Under the pieces are notes generated by a model. It was not told the DNA's origin, searched no databases, and worked only from the letters and a program-made list of their open reading frames with translations. Of a stretch of 33,021 nt of DNA, positions 25,113-33,021 are shown in pieces. Source of the stretch: an uncultured Clostridia bacterium (GTDB taxonomy: Bacteria > Bacillota > Clostridia > Oscillospirales > UBA644); assembly GCA_944386305.1 (NCBI GenBank), contig CALXAN010000074.1:1-33021 (forward strand). Direction: 5' to 3'. The stretch's first letter is position 1, and every line of letters starts with the position of its first letter. Both the position numbers and the translations under genes were made by a program.

Positions 25113-28100
25113 ATGAAGAGATTTTTTAAGGCTACGTGCGCCGCGCTCGTCGCGGCCTGTATTTCCGTCTCGTTCTTCGGGTGCGCGTCCGACGAAGCGC
25201 AGGCCGAAGAGTGGAACGGCAATCCCAGCGTCGTTTCTTTAAACAAGGAGACGGCGCACACGCACGGCCTTATATCCTATAACAGCGTCGAGGAGGCCGT
25301 GGCCGCCGATGCTGAAAATTCGGGCAACTATCTGTCCCTTAACGGTTCGTGGAGCTTCAAGCTCGTCACGTCCGCCGCGGATGTTCCCGAGGATTTTATG
25401 AGCGATGAGTTCGACACGTCCTCCTGGGATTCTATCAACGTACCGGGCAACTGGGAGACGCAGGGCTTCTCTCTGCCGACCTATAATTTGGACGGCTATG
25501 CGTGGAACACCTCGCTTCATCCCGCGCCCGACATCGGTGACGACAACGAAATAGGCCTTTACAAGCGTACGGTGACCGTTCCCGCCGAGTGGGACGGCTC
25601 GGAGGTGTACATATCGCTGCAGGGCGTGGAGTCCGCCTGCTATATATATGTCAACGGCCAGCTGGTCGGATACGGCGAGGATTCGTATACGGCCAAGGAT
25701 TTCCGCGTCACTCCGTATCTCGAGTTCGGCCGAGACAACACTGTGGCCGTAGAAGTGTATAAGTTTTCAGACGCGTCATGGCTTGAGGCGCAGAATAACC
25801 TCAAGTTAGGCGGTATATTCAGAGACGTTTTCCTTTATGCGGCGCCGAGCACTTCCGTCAAGGACGTGAGGCTCGACACTCAGTTCTCTTCCGATATGTC
25901 CAGCGTAATGATATACGCCGAGGTCGATTTGGCGGCTTATGACGGCGCTCCGGAGGGCTGTTACGCTCAGCTGAGCCTGTATGACGCCGAGGGCGGCGTG
26001 TTTATGGAGCCGGCAAATATCGGCCGTACCGTCTCTTTCCCCGACAATGAGGAAAACGGCGCTTACCGTTCCACTGTCAGCGGCCGCGTGTCCGTACAGG
26101 ATATGCACCTGTGGAGCGCCGAAGACCCGTATCTGTATACGGCCGTCGTGGCGCTGTACGACGCGGACGGGGACCTGATAGACTCCGTCAGCCAGAAGAT
26201 AGGGTTCAGGGACGTTTCCTTTGCTGTCAACGATGACGGCGAGCAGATATTTACCGTAAACGGCCAGGAGACCGAGCTTTACGGCGTGCTGTACAATGAG
26301 TTCAGCTCCGTCAACGGCAAGGCCGTGACCGACGAGGAGCTTGAGGCGGATATCCGCGCGATGAAAGAGCTGAACATCAACGCCGTGAGAAATCCCGGCA
26401 CGGCCTACAGCTCCGAGTTCCTGTCGCTGTGCGACGAATACGGCCTGTATGTGGTGGAGGACATGGACGTGGCCACCTATCCCCAGTCTACGGGCGACAG
26501 CGCCATACCCGGCGACCAGGCCATTTGGCAGACCGCCGTCATAGACAGGCTTATCAACGTGGTGAACCGCGACCGGAACCACGCCTCGGTCATAATGTGG
26601 TCTTTGGGTACCGAGTCGGGCTACGGCTCCGTGCTGTCCACGGCAAGGAACCTGCTCATATCCAGCGACTCCAGGCTGGTGGTCTATGACGGATATTATG
26701 TCGAAGACGACCGCGGCAACGTCGAGTTCAACGCCATAGGCGACGTGATATCGGCCACGGACTGGAGCATGGATAAGGTATTTGAGGTCCTCAATGACGA
26801 TACCGTCACCGCTCCCATATTCCTGGTCAGCACCGAGGGCGGTCTGCTCAGTTCGGGCGGCGAATTTGACTCGTATGTACAGCTCATGGAGTCGTACAGT
26901 AAGATTCAGGGCTGCTTTTTGTCGTACTGGAGAGATTATTCTCTGTATCTGCCTACGGACAGCGCCAACGCGGTCTCTGTCTGCGCGCAGACCCCGTATT
27001 CCTCCAATCCCGAGCTGTACACACTGAGATATCCCGCTTCCTGGGTAACAGTAGAGGAGGGCGCGTCTGTCACCTCGGCTTCAAAATACGCGCTTGTCGG
27101 CGTAATAAGCGGCGACGGTTCCGTGCAGTCCGACGCATACCAGCTCAGGAACGTGTATTCTCCCATTTCCGTCAGCACTGACGACGCCGCGTCCGGCAGA
27201 TTTACTGTAGTCAACAGAGCGGACTTCACCGCCGTGGACGGCAATTATACGTTTGAATATGAGGTCCGTTCGGGCGGGCAGACCGTGAGCTCCGGCACTG
27301 TGGATCTCGGCACGATAGAGTGCGGCCAGGCCAAGGAGATTACCGTCGACTACGGTGCGGTTCCCGCTTCGGACGCTTATGTTATAATAAAAATATCCCA
27401 TGCCCAAACTCCCGTGTGGGCGTCGCAGGATTATGACAATATAGTATATCAGCGCGAGTTTGACCTTACGGATAATTCCGAGCCTGTCAAGGACGGGTCG
27501 ATCGCATCGACCGCAGGGGAGGCTTTTGAGGCCGTAGAGTTTATCCCGCCTCAGATAGAGACTACCGAAACCGACCTTGCCAACGGCGTTATTTATATCA
27601 CCAATCCGTCTCAGACGGCTTTCGATACGCTTTATACCCTTTCCTATCAGGTCATAGAGACTTACGGCGGAGAGTCCGTCGTGTATGCTTCCGGCAGCGT
27701 GACCACCGGCGTGGCCGCGGGCGAGGAGGGTGTTTCGGTACGGCTGCCCTACAGCGTCAGCGCTCTTGACGGGGCCGTGTATTCGGTCATAGTCACTGCT
27801 ACTACAAGGCAGGCTGCGGGCAGCGTAGAGGCAGGCACTCCGCTTGTATATGTATTCGACGCGGAGTCCTTGGGAGCCGAAGCTATCCCGTTCGAGATAG
27901 ACGAGACTCGTACCGGGATATCTGACGGCGCGGCCTATACGGCGCCCGAGGGCGGTTACTCTCCGATACCGGAGGGCTTTGTAACTCTCAGCAACGGCAG
28001 GGTAGAGATAGGCTTTGACGTAGATACCGGATTTATAACGACGTACAAAGTAGACGGCGTGGACGTGTTTTCTCAGGCGGACGGAGCCGCGTCGGGCCCG

Positions 28101-30038
28101 CTGCCCAGCATATTCAGAGAGCCTACGGGCGGCGACTGGACGTCCGATATCTGCCAGGACGGCAATATGGAAGCCGTAAGCCATGCGTCGAGCGCTTCGG
28201 GCCAGCAGCTTGCGGACACCCTGGTCCTCAACCGTATCGCCGCGGACCATTACAGGGTCACGCTGAACTATTCGCTGTTCGACTACGACTCTTCCGTCGT
28301 CAGCCTTTCCACAAACAATACTCTGTACCAGGTAGTTTATGACATATATGCAAACGGCATGATAAGCGTGAGCACCGCTTTCAGGGTCAACCCCAAGACC
28401 GGCATACCTTCGCAGCTGGCCAATGTGCTGTCGCTCAACTCGGATTTCTCCGAGGTGAGATGGTACGGCAAGGGTCCGGGCGAGTCTTATTCCGACAAGC
28501 CGGGCAACGCGTACGTAGGGCTGCACAGCTCCTCCGTGGCCGGCCTTAAGGGCGCAGAATTTCTCATGGACAGCGGCGCGGGCGACCGCAGCCAGACCTC
28601 ATGGGTATCTTTCCGCAACTCCGACGGGGTCGGCGTGCTCGTGACCAGCGACGACAATCGCTTTGCTTTCAATGTATCGGGCTCTTATTCCTGGGAGGAT
28701 AACGCATATATCGCCGACACGGCCGACAGGGGCTTTAATGTCGTCAGCATAATAGGCTATCAGCGCGGCGTAAGCGCCGGCAGCCTGGCCGACCAGCAGT
28801 TCATAGGCGTTTCGGACGATATCCCGGTAGGCGCGGTATACTCTTTCTCTTACAGGCTTGTGCCGCTGACCGCCTCGGACGACGACTCCGCCTTGGCCAT
28901 GGCCTCGGTCAATACCGACGGGACTGCCAGCGTTCAGACTTCCGCTATCACTCAGGGCGAGTACGCTCTGTCGAATATGGCGGCTGCGGATAAATATCTC
29001 ACTTCTTCCGCCGGCGGCGCGACGCTCATGGACGCCACGGGCTCGCTCAATCAGCTGTTCAGGATGGTCAACACCGGCTATGTCGCTTCGGGCGGATTCC
29101 GCGGCGTTACTCTGACCAGCAGCCTCAACGGACTGGTGCTTTCGCCCAGCAGCGGCGACTCGGGCTACGATACCATAGAGATAGGCCTGGCCGAATACAG
29201 CGCCGCCAACAGGTGGCAGGTATGGTATCAGAACAATACGGAGCTTACCCCCTTGGATATGACTCAGGTCATGACTATCCTCGGCGACAGCTACGGCATG
29301 GGCTACAGGATTGCGCTGCAGGAGTCTCTCAAGACCGCTGCCTCCGCATGGACGCTCGAATCCGACTCTGCCGACGCCAATATCGTCAAAATCAGGAATA
29401 CCTCTTCGGACCTGTATATAACGGTTGTAGACAATCTTACTTACGCCAGGCCCACGCTCGGCGTCTATGACCGCAGGCGCGTGGATTATCCCTTAGACGT
29501 CGACTGGTCGGCCTCCGATATAGACGCCGCAGTCGATGCCTCGACCGCCTCCTGGGTACAGCTGCAGAACCGAGTGACTTTGTGGGAGCTTCTGCCCGGC
29601 GAGTCACAGATGTGGAACTTTGTGAGCACCGGCAACGGCGCGTACAGGATAGTAAACTCCGAGACCGGCTTTATCCTCGGTATAAGAGATGTGGCCGACC
29701 CCGTGAGCGGCCAAACCTCCGCGCAGCTCGTGCAGTACGACCCCACCGATGAGGGCGAGGAGTCTGCCGCCTTGGAGTGGAGGATAACCGACCTCGGCGG
29801 ATATGCCAGCATTATAAACACGACCTACGGGCTTGCTCTGCAGGCTACGGGACATCGCGGATACATGTCTCAGACCGACCGCGACTACTACTATATAACC
29901 AACCTTGAAGACGCCGCAGTCATCGACTACAGTATGACTATAGGCGAGTGGAGAAATACCGCCAATCAGAGATGGAACATATTCTCTGACAGCGATCTCA
30001 GCGTCGATATCGAAGTGAACGACGGCTGGGTAAACTAA
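25113..30038 (+). CDS. GH2 beta-galactosidase-like lipoprotein with ricin-type C-terminus
   Basis: This 1641-residue protein has a signal peptide with a lipobox-like Cys at 24 ('SFFGC'). Domains in order: GH2 sugar-binding jelly roll (about 45-235), Ig-like (240-370), GH2 TIM barrel (375-630), Ig-like (640-950), LacZ small-chain-like (955-1255; 'WYGKGPGESYSD' near 1116) and a C-terminal region with QxW-type ricin repeats (about 1270-1640; 'QMWNF', 'LEWRI', 'QRWNI'). Candidate catalytic residues are E501 in 'WSLGTESG' and E575 in 'STEGG', 74 apart (76 in E. coli LacZ). Several normally fixed LacZ motifs are changed, so substrate or even activity is uncertain. The ATG at 25113 has GGAGGG upstream; an in-frame extension to 24882 precedes the promoter. 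Confidence 0.9.
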   Translation: MKRFFKATCAALVAACISVSFFGCASDEAQAEEWNGNPSVVSLNKETAHTHGLISYNSVEEAVAADAENSGNYLSLNGSWSFKLVTSAADVPEDFMSDEFDTSSWDSINVPGNWETQGFSLPTYNLDGYAWNTSLHPAPDIGDDNEIGLYKRTVTVPAEWDGSEVYISLQGVESACYIYVNGQLVGYGEDSYTAKDFRVTPYLEFGRDNTVAVEVYKFSDASWLEAQNNLKLGGIFRDVFLYAAPSTSVKDVRLDTQFSSDMSSVMIYAEVDLAAYDGAPEGCYAQLSLYDAEGGVFMEPANIGRTVSFPDNEENGAYRSTVSGRVSVQDMHLWSAEDPYLYTAVVALYDADGDLIDSVSQKIGFRDVSFAVNDDGEQIFTVNGQETELYGVLYNEFSSVNGKAVTDEELEADIRAMKELNINAVRNPGTAYSSEFLSLCDEYGLYVVEDMDVATYPQSTGDSAIPGDQAIWQTAVIDRLINVVNRDRNHASVIMWSLGTESGYGSVLSTARNLLISSDSRLVVYDGYYVEDDRGNVEFNAIGDVISATDWSMDKVFEVLNDDTVTAPIFLVSTEGGLLSSGGEFDSYVQLMESYSKIQGCFLSYWRDYSLYLPTDSANAVSVCAQTPYSSNPELYTLRYPASWVTVEEGASVTSASKYALVGVISGDGSVQSDAYQLRNVYSPISVSTDDAASGRFTVVNRADFTAVDGNYTFEYEVRSGGQTVSSGTVDLGTIECGQAKEITVDYGAVPASDAYVIIKISHAQTPVWASQDYDNIVYQREFDLTDNSEPVKDGSIASTAGEAFEAVEFIPPQIETTETDLANGVIYITNPSQTAFDTLYTLSYQVIETYGGESVVYASGSVTTGVAAGEEGVSVRLPYSVSALDGAVYSVIVTATTRQAAGSVEAGTPLVYVFDAESLGAEAIPFEIDETRTGISDGAAYTAPEGGYSPIPEGFVTLSNGRVEIGFDVDTGFITTYKVDGVDVFSQADGAASGPLPSIFREPTGGDWTSDICQDGNMEAVSHASSASGQQLADTLVLNRIAADHYRVTLNYSLFDYDSSVVSLSTNNTLYQVVYDIYANGMISVSTAFRVNPKTGIPSQLANVLSLNSDFSEVRWYGKGPGESYSDKPGNAYVGLHSSSVAGLKGAEFLMDSGAGDRSQTSWVSFRNSDGVGVLVTSDDNRFAFNVSGSYSWEDNAYIADTADRGFNVVSIIGYQRGVSAGSLADQQFIGVSDDIPVGAVYSFSYRLVPLTASDDDSALAMASVNTDGTASVQTSAITQGEYALSNMAAADKYLTSSAGGATLMDATGSLNQLFRMVNTGYVASGGFRGVTLTSSLNGLVLSPSSGDSGYDTIEIGLAEYSAANRWQVWYQNNTELTPLDMTQVMTILGDSYGMGYRIALQESLKTAASAWTLESDSADANIVKIRNTSSDLYITVVDNLTYARPTLGVYDRRRVDYPLDVDWSASDIDAAVDASTASWVQLQNRVTLWELLPGESQMWNFVSTGNGAYRIVNSETGFILGIRDVADPVSGQTSAQLVQYDPTDEGEESAALEWRITDLGGYASIINTTYGLALQATGHRGYMSQTDRDYYYITNLEDAAVIDYSMTIGEWRNTANQRWNIFSDSDLSVDIEVNDGWVN

Positions 30039-30042
30039 GCAG

Positions 30043-30071
30043 AAAGAGAGCCGAGCGGTCGGCTCTCTTTT
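30043..30071 (+). terminator. Rho-independent terminator of the GH2 gene
   Basis: AAAGAGAGCCGA / TCGGCTCTCTTT is a 12-bp stem with loop GCGG followed by TTTT, four bases after the stop codon. Confidence 0.92.
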
Positions 30072-30113
30072 CGATAACTATGCGCGGCGCGGCCGTTGAC
30101 GGAGGATGAGACA

Positions 30114-30587
30114 ATGAAAAGACAGGACTATATCACATGGGATGAATATTTTATGGGAGTAGCGCTGCTGGCTTCCAAGCGCAGCAAGGACCCCAATACC
30201 CAGGTGGGCGCGTGCATAGTAGGCACGGATAATATAATAATCTCCACAGGCTATAACGGACTGCCAAAAGGCTGTTCGGATGACGACTATTCCTGGGACA
30301 GGGAGGGCGAGGACACGAAGTATAAGTATGTAGTGCACGCCGAGCTCAACGCGATATTGAACGCCTCCGGCAAGCCGCTGGCGGGCTCGAGAATATATGT
30401 GGCGCTCTTTCCCTGCAACGAGTGCGCAAAGGCCATAATACAGAGCGGAATAAGCGAGGTAGTGTATTTGGACGATAAGTACGACGGTACCGCGGAGAAC
30501 AGCGCGTCCAAGCGTATGCTGGCCTCCGCCGGGGTCAAATGCCGCCGCCTTAATACCGATAAAAAGTCCATACAGCTTGATTTTTGA
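30114..30587 (+). CDS. dCMP deaminase family protein
   Basis: This 157-residue cytidine/deoxycytidylate deaminase superfamily protein has the zinc site H75-A-E77 ('VVHAELNAIL') and P100-C101-N-E-C104 ('LFPCNECAKAII'), plus 'SKDPNTQVGACIV' and 'GYNGLPKG'. Members convert dCMP to dUMP for dTMP synthesis; some are ComEB-like. Length is normal for the family. The ATG at 30114 is set by GGAGG (30101-30105) 8 bases upstream rather than the in-frame TTG at 30096. It follows the GH2 terminator by about 40 bases and ends at its own terminator. Confidence 0.92.
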   Translation: MKRQDYITWDEYFMGVALLASKRSKDPNTQVGACIVGTDNIIISTGYNGLPKGCSDDDYSWDREGEDTKYKYVVHAELNAILNASGKPLAGSRIYVALFPCNECAKAIIQSGISEVVYLDDKYDGTAENSASKRMLASAGVKCRRLNTDKKSIQLDF

Positions 30588-30636
30588 ACAAATAGGCTGT
30601 TTTTCCGCACAAATTGGGGCAGTCCACTCGCAATGT

Positions 30637-30673
30637 AAAAGCGCAGCAACGGCACGCCGTTGCTGCGCTTTTT
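30637..30673 (+). terminator. Rho-independent terminator of the dCMP deaminase gene
   Basis: A perfect 16-bp stem (AAAAGCGCAGCAACGG / CCGTTGCTGCGCTTTT) with loop CACG and a T-run to 30673. It lies 50 bases after the stop codon and marks the left edge of array F. Confidence 0.95.
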
Positions 30674-30689
30674 ATAAATTGTTTTTCTG

Positions 30690-31870
30690 AAGCAGGGACT
30701 TCTGTCTGAAGCATAAAAGATATGTTGGGCAGCGTTTGGGAATAATCCGTAACATGAACAGCGCCTGCCTGAGTTAATAAGCATATGTTTAAAATGAATA
30801 TCGGCTGCCGCCTGATTGAATATGAATAGCGTTTGAGTAAAGCAGCAGTATATTTGCTAAAGGCGTGCACGTCCCGTTTACAGCCGAAGTGCGAAGCCAA
30901 AACGCAGGGACGTCTGTATAGAGTTTAAAAAAGTTATCAGAGTTAAAAAAATAAGCAGCATTCGCCTCAGAACATACGCCTGCATATTTGACCGTAAAAG
31001 CAAAATGCTTGCCAATAAAATGAATAACGTCCGATAAGTCAGGGACTCCTGCATGCGAAGTGAACAGCGTTCGGTTAAAGCATGTTAGTCCGCAAAATGA
31101 AAATAACGTCCGCTTGTGAAATGAATATCGTTTGAGGAACGCCCGTCTGTAAAATGAACAGCGCTCGATTTAAAGTCTGCCTGAAAGCAAAAAAAAACGT
31201 TTGGGAAGTGCCGGCGCTTGATTAAAAAGGTGCGGCGTATGTCTGAAAAATGAATATCGCTCTCCGAAATGAATAGCTGAAAGCAGGAATGGCCTGCGAA
31301 ATGAATAGCCAAAGCAGGAATACTCGTTTGAAAAATGGATTTCGCCAATGGCAGGAAATGGCCGCCTGTAAAATGAACAGCGTTGGCCAAAAGCATCGCC
31401 GGCCTGCTGTTTGATTAAATCAGGAATACCTGCTTGTAAAGTGAAGCGTCCGATTGAAGAGACGTCTGCCTGCAAAATAATCTTGATTTAAAGCAGAGAC
31501 GCCCGCTCTGCGGGCGTCTCTGCTTTTCCAGGCAGTTTTAATGCCCCTGTTGTCATTGCGCTGAGTTTTATTCTTCTGTCTGCAAAATGATCAGCGTCCT
31601 CCTAAAGCTGTGAGCCCGTTTAAAGCAGAAGTATCTGTCACCACTCTTATCCGCAAAAATGATGTCTGATCCTCAAATACGTTTGCCGAAGTCATGTTAG
31701 GCTGAGTAAAAATGAGAGTAGTTTGAATAAATCCATACTAAAAGCGCGCCTGCATTTGATAAAAACGGGGCGGCGTACGTCTGAAAAATGAATATCGCTC
31801 TCCGAAATGAATAGCTGAAAGCAGGAATGGCCTGGGCCGAAAGCAGGAATGATCGTTTGCAAAATGGATT
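30690..31870. repeat. Degenerate tandem array F (~40-bp unit)
   Basis: A long array with about 19 recognisable copies of an AAAATGAATAGCG-type core (for example 30791, 31151, 31247, 31370, 31583, 31785), each usually linked to an AAAGCAGGGACGCCTGCCTG-like part. A 65-bp block at 31232-31296 recurs at 31770-31834 with one difference. The array lies between convergent genes and is interrupted by the terminator at 31490-31527. Open frames of about 100 codons on the minus strand (31085-31475) read repeats such as 'IHFAGHSCFQLF' in two frames, as expected for repeat artefacts, so no gene is called. Confidence 0.88.
31490..31527. terminator. Bidirectional terminator hairpin inside array F
   Basis: AAAGCAGAGACGCCCGC / GCGGGCGTCTCTGCTTT is a perfect 17-bp stem with loop TCT. 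T4 follows on the plus strand and TTTAAAT on the minus strand. Its left arm is a version of the array F unit part AAAGCAGGGACGCC. It could end minus-strand transcripts from the DUF1294 operon. Confidence 0.85.
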
Positions 31871-31903
31871 TTTTGGCGGCTTTACGCCGTCTGTATACAG
31901 CCG

Positions 31904-32185
31904 TCAGAATAACGCCGCAGAATAAACTGCCGCCGTCAGCAGTATCTCCGCGATAGTTATCGTCCAAAACAGGGCCATCAGCCCGTCCTTGCGCGTCTTG
32001 TGCCTAAAAAGTGCGCCGCCCAGCAGTATTCCTGCGCCTGCGCCGCAGACGGTAAACGCCAACAGTACTTTTTCGGGTACTCTGCGTCTGCCCGATCCGG
32101 CCGCGGCTTTATCCGCGCCCATGGTTATAAAAGCCGCAAGGTTCAGCGCGCCCAAACACGCCGCTGCTGCTTCAACGGCCGTCAT
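31904..32185 (-). CDS. DUF1294-family membrane protein
   Basis: This 93-residue protein carries the DUF1294 signature: 'NLAAFITMGADKAAA', 'RRRVPEKVLLAF', 'GAGAGILLGGALFRHKTRK'. There are about three to four hydrophobic segments. Function is unknown. The ATG at 32185 is supported by GGAGGCGGAG directly upstream and lies inside the 3' end of the GNAT gene (14-base overlap), so it is probably translationally coupled. The longer in-frame version to 32275 would extend far into the GNAT gene and is unlikely. Confidence 0.85.
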   Translation of the reverse strand: MTAVEAAAACLGALNLAAFITMGADKAAAGSGRRRVPEKVLLAFTVCGAGAGILLGGALFRHKTRKDGLMALFWTITIAEILLTAAVYSAALF

Positions 32186-32651
32186 GCTCCGCCTCCGTGT
32201 CTTTATAAAACAGCTGTTTTGCAGACCCGTCGCATTCCATGCACTGTCCTGCGTATATCCAGCCGGTTTTTTCATAATAATTTATCAGATCCGTATACAG
32301 ATACACGCGCTCGAATCCGTGTTTGGCCGCGTAGCGGCACAGTTCGCGCTGCAGCTCTGCGCCGATGTGCAGGCCCCTGTACTGCGGCCGCACATATATG
32401 CATGCCAGCCAAGGCCACAGGTCCTGCCTTGACATCAGGTCCGCCCTCTGCAGCAGTACGGCCCCGGCCGGCTGACCACCGGCATATGCTGCAAACGCGG
32501 CCGGCAGCCCGTCTGCTCCGCTCCCGCACGCGACGAGATTTTTAAAGAAATCCGCGCTTTCGTTCGGCCGTGCAAATTCGTCGTAAAGCCACTGCCCGAC
32601 GGTATCGTTCAGCGGGTCGCCCTCACACAGCTTCTTTATCCGTATATCCAT
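32172..32651 (-). CDS. GNAT-family N-acetyltransferase
   Basis: This 159-residue protein has the GNAT order of motifs: 'QPAGAVLLQR' (beta-4), 'PWLACIYVRPQYRGLHIGAELQREL' (in part; the acetyl-CoA loop is R-G-L-H-I-G rather than the classic RxxGxG/A), and 'ERVYLYTDLINYYEKTGWI' (C-terminal). The substrate is unknown. The start at 32651 is chosen for GAGG/AAAGGA just upstream; it overlaps the 3' end of the glycosylase gene by 29 bases. The three genes of this end appear to be one tightly packed operon. Confidence 0.85.
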   Translation of the reverse strand: MDIRIKKLCEGDPLNDTVGQWLYDEFARPNESADFFKNLVACGSGADGLPAAFAAYAGGQPAGAVLLQRADLMSRQDLWPWLACIYVRPQYRGLHIGAELQRELCRYAAKHGFERVYLYTDLINYYEKTGWIYAGQCMECDGSAKQLFYKDTEAEHDGR

Positions 32652-33021
32652 CCTCGTCTGTCCTTTCAAACGGCTTGAGTGAATTTGCCCGCGCATAATA
32701 GAACATGTATTGCTGCAGAACCCCGGCGTATTTGCCCAGGGCCTTTTCGTTAAAGGTCTTGCCGTAAACCGTCTGCATTACGCGGTTTATCCATACGTCT
32801 TTGGGGAACGCTTCATATCTGCCGAACCCGAACAGCAGTATGCAGTCGCATACTTTGGGCCCCACGCCTTTAATGGAAGTCAGCAGCCTGCGCGCCTCGT
32901 CCGTGTCCGCCGCCGCTACCTTATCTGTAAAATGCGGGTCGGATAAGAGCGTGTCGCAGGCGGATACTATATACTTGTCCCTAAAGCCCGCGCGTATGGG
33001 CTGCAGGGCCTCAAGCGTAAC
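32623..33021 (-). CDS. OGG-type 8-oxoguanine DNA glycosylase, partial (C-terminal 132 residues)
   Basis: The reading frame stays open to the window edge, so the N-terminus is missing. The visible part has the helix-hairpin-helix and catalytic region of OGG/AlkA-type glycosylases: 'RAGFRDKYIV', 'IKGVGPKVCDCILLFGFGR' with the expected Schiff-base Lys in 'GPKVCDC', and 'AFPKDVWINRVM' with the catalytic Asp. The family removes oxidised guanine and nicks DNA in base-excision repair. It is the first visible gene of the operon with GNAT and DUF1294. Confidence 0.88.
   Translation of the reverse strand, partial: VTLEALQPIRAGFRDKYIVSACDTLLSDPHFTDKVAAADTDEARRLLTSIKGVGPKVCDCILLFGFGRYEAFPKDVWINRVMQTVYGKTFNEKALGKYAGVLQQYMFYYARANSLKPFERTDEDGYTDKEAV

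Noticed and set aside
31085-31475. Minus-strand open frames of about 100 codons in array F with IHFAGHSCF-like repeats
   Set aside because: Two frames are open over the same array, there is no ribosome binding site, and the repeat pattern is at DNA level; best explained as array artefact.
30690-31870. CRISPR-like appearance of array F (regular short cores with variable spacers)
   Set aside because: Cores vary in sequence and spacing, the intervening DNA is itself repetitive, and no cas gene is present in the window.

Overview
The window looks like a chromosomal segment of a gut-type Bacillota, probably a moderately GC-rich Clostridia lineage. The clues are strong AGGAGG ribosome binding sites, near-perfect TTGACA-17-TATAAT promoters, heavy use of ATA isoleucine codons, an archaeal-type ProRS with a C-terminal Cys-pair segment, SPQT-type C-terminal surface anchors and YjbR, YgjV, DUF1294 and PRK06851-like genes. 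No rRNA, tRNA, CRISPR array, transposase or phage gene was seen. The lineage is inferred from gene content only.

Layout. 1-3180 (+): a membrane-anchored XRE regulator, an nfeD-like/SPFH pair, and a zinc-ribbon membrane protein ending at a 50-bp perfect palindrome. 3180-5190: degenerate repeat array A, then an MFS permease with its own consensus promoter. 5490-8210 (-): a YgjV-like membrane protein and a lower-GC ECF sigma factor with a large C-terminal extension; both probably start at TTG. 8400-15300 (-): a regulator with DNA-binding domains at both ends (excisionase-like and LuxR), followed by two translationally coupled surface proteins (beta-helix repeats; altered SPQT-x-D anchors), flanked by arrays B and C. 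15300-18830 (-): yjbR, a TsaC/Sua5-CoaE fusion and an M18 aminopeptidase. 18950-19905: arrays D and E around a terminator. 20035-24380 (-): proS, a membrane coiled-coil protein, a membrane-anchored polysaccharide deacetylase and a P-loop ATPase. 24880-30590 (+): a 1641-residue GH2 lipoprotein with an altered active-site neighbourhood, then dCMP deaminase. 30690-31870: array F, between convergent genes. 31904-33021 (-): DUF1294, GNAT and a partial OGG-type glycosylase in overlapping frames.

The most unusual feature is a set of six intergenic degenerate tandem arrays (A-F), each with its own unit of about 21-70 bp. They sit in gaps downstream of genes, usually beside a rho-independent terminator. 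In arrays A, C, D and F the units resemble one terminator arm or the T-tract plus the downstream flank, suggesting growth by duplication of terminator-proximal DNA. B and E do not clearly fit that origin. This is a hypothesis from reading one window, but it is testable. Other notable items are the Sua5-CoaE fusion, the dual-HTH regulator with its adhesin pair, the sigma factor with an added winged-helix-like segment, and the divergent GH2 enzyme.
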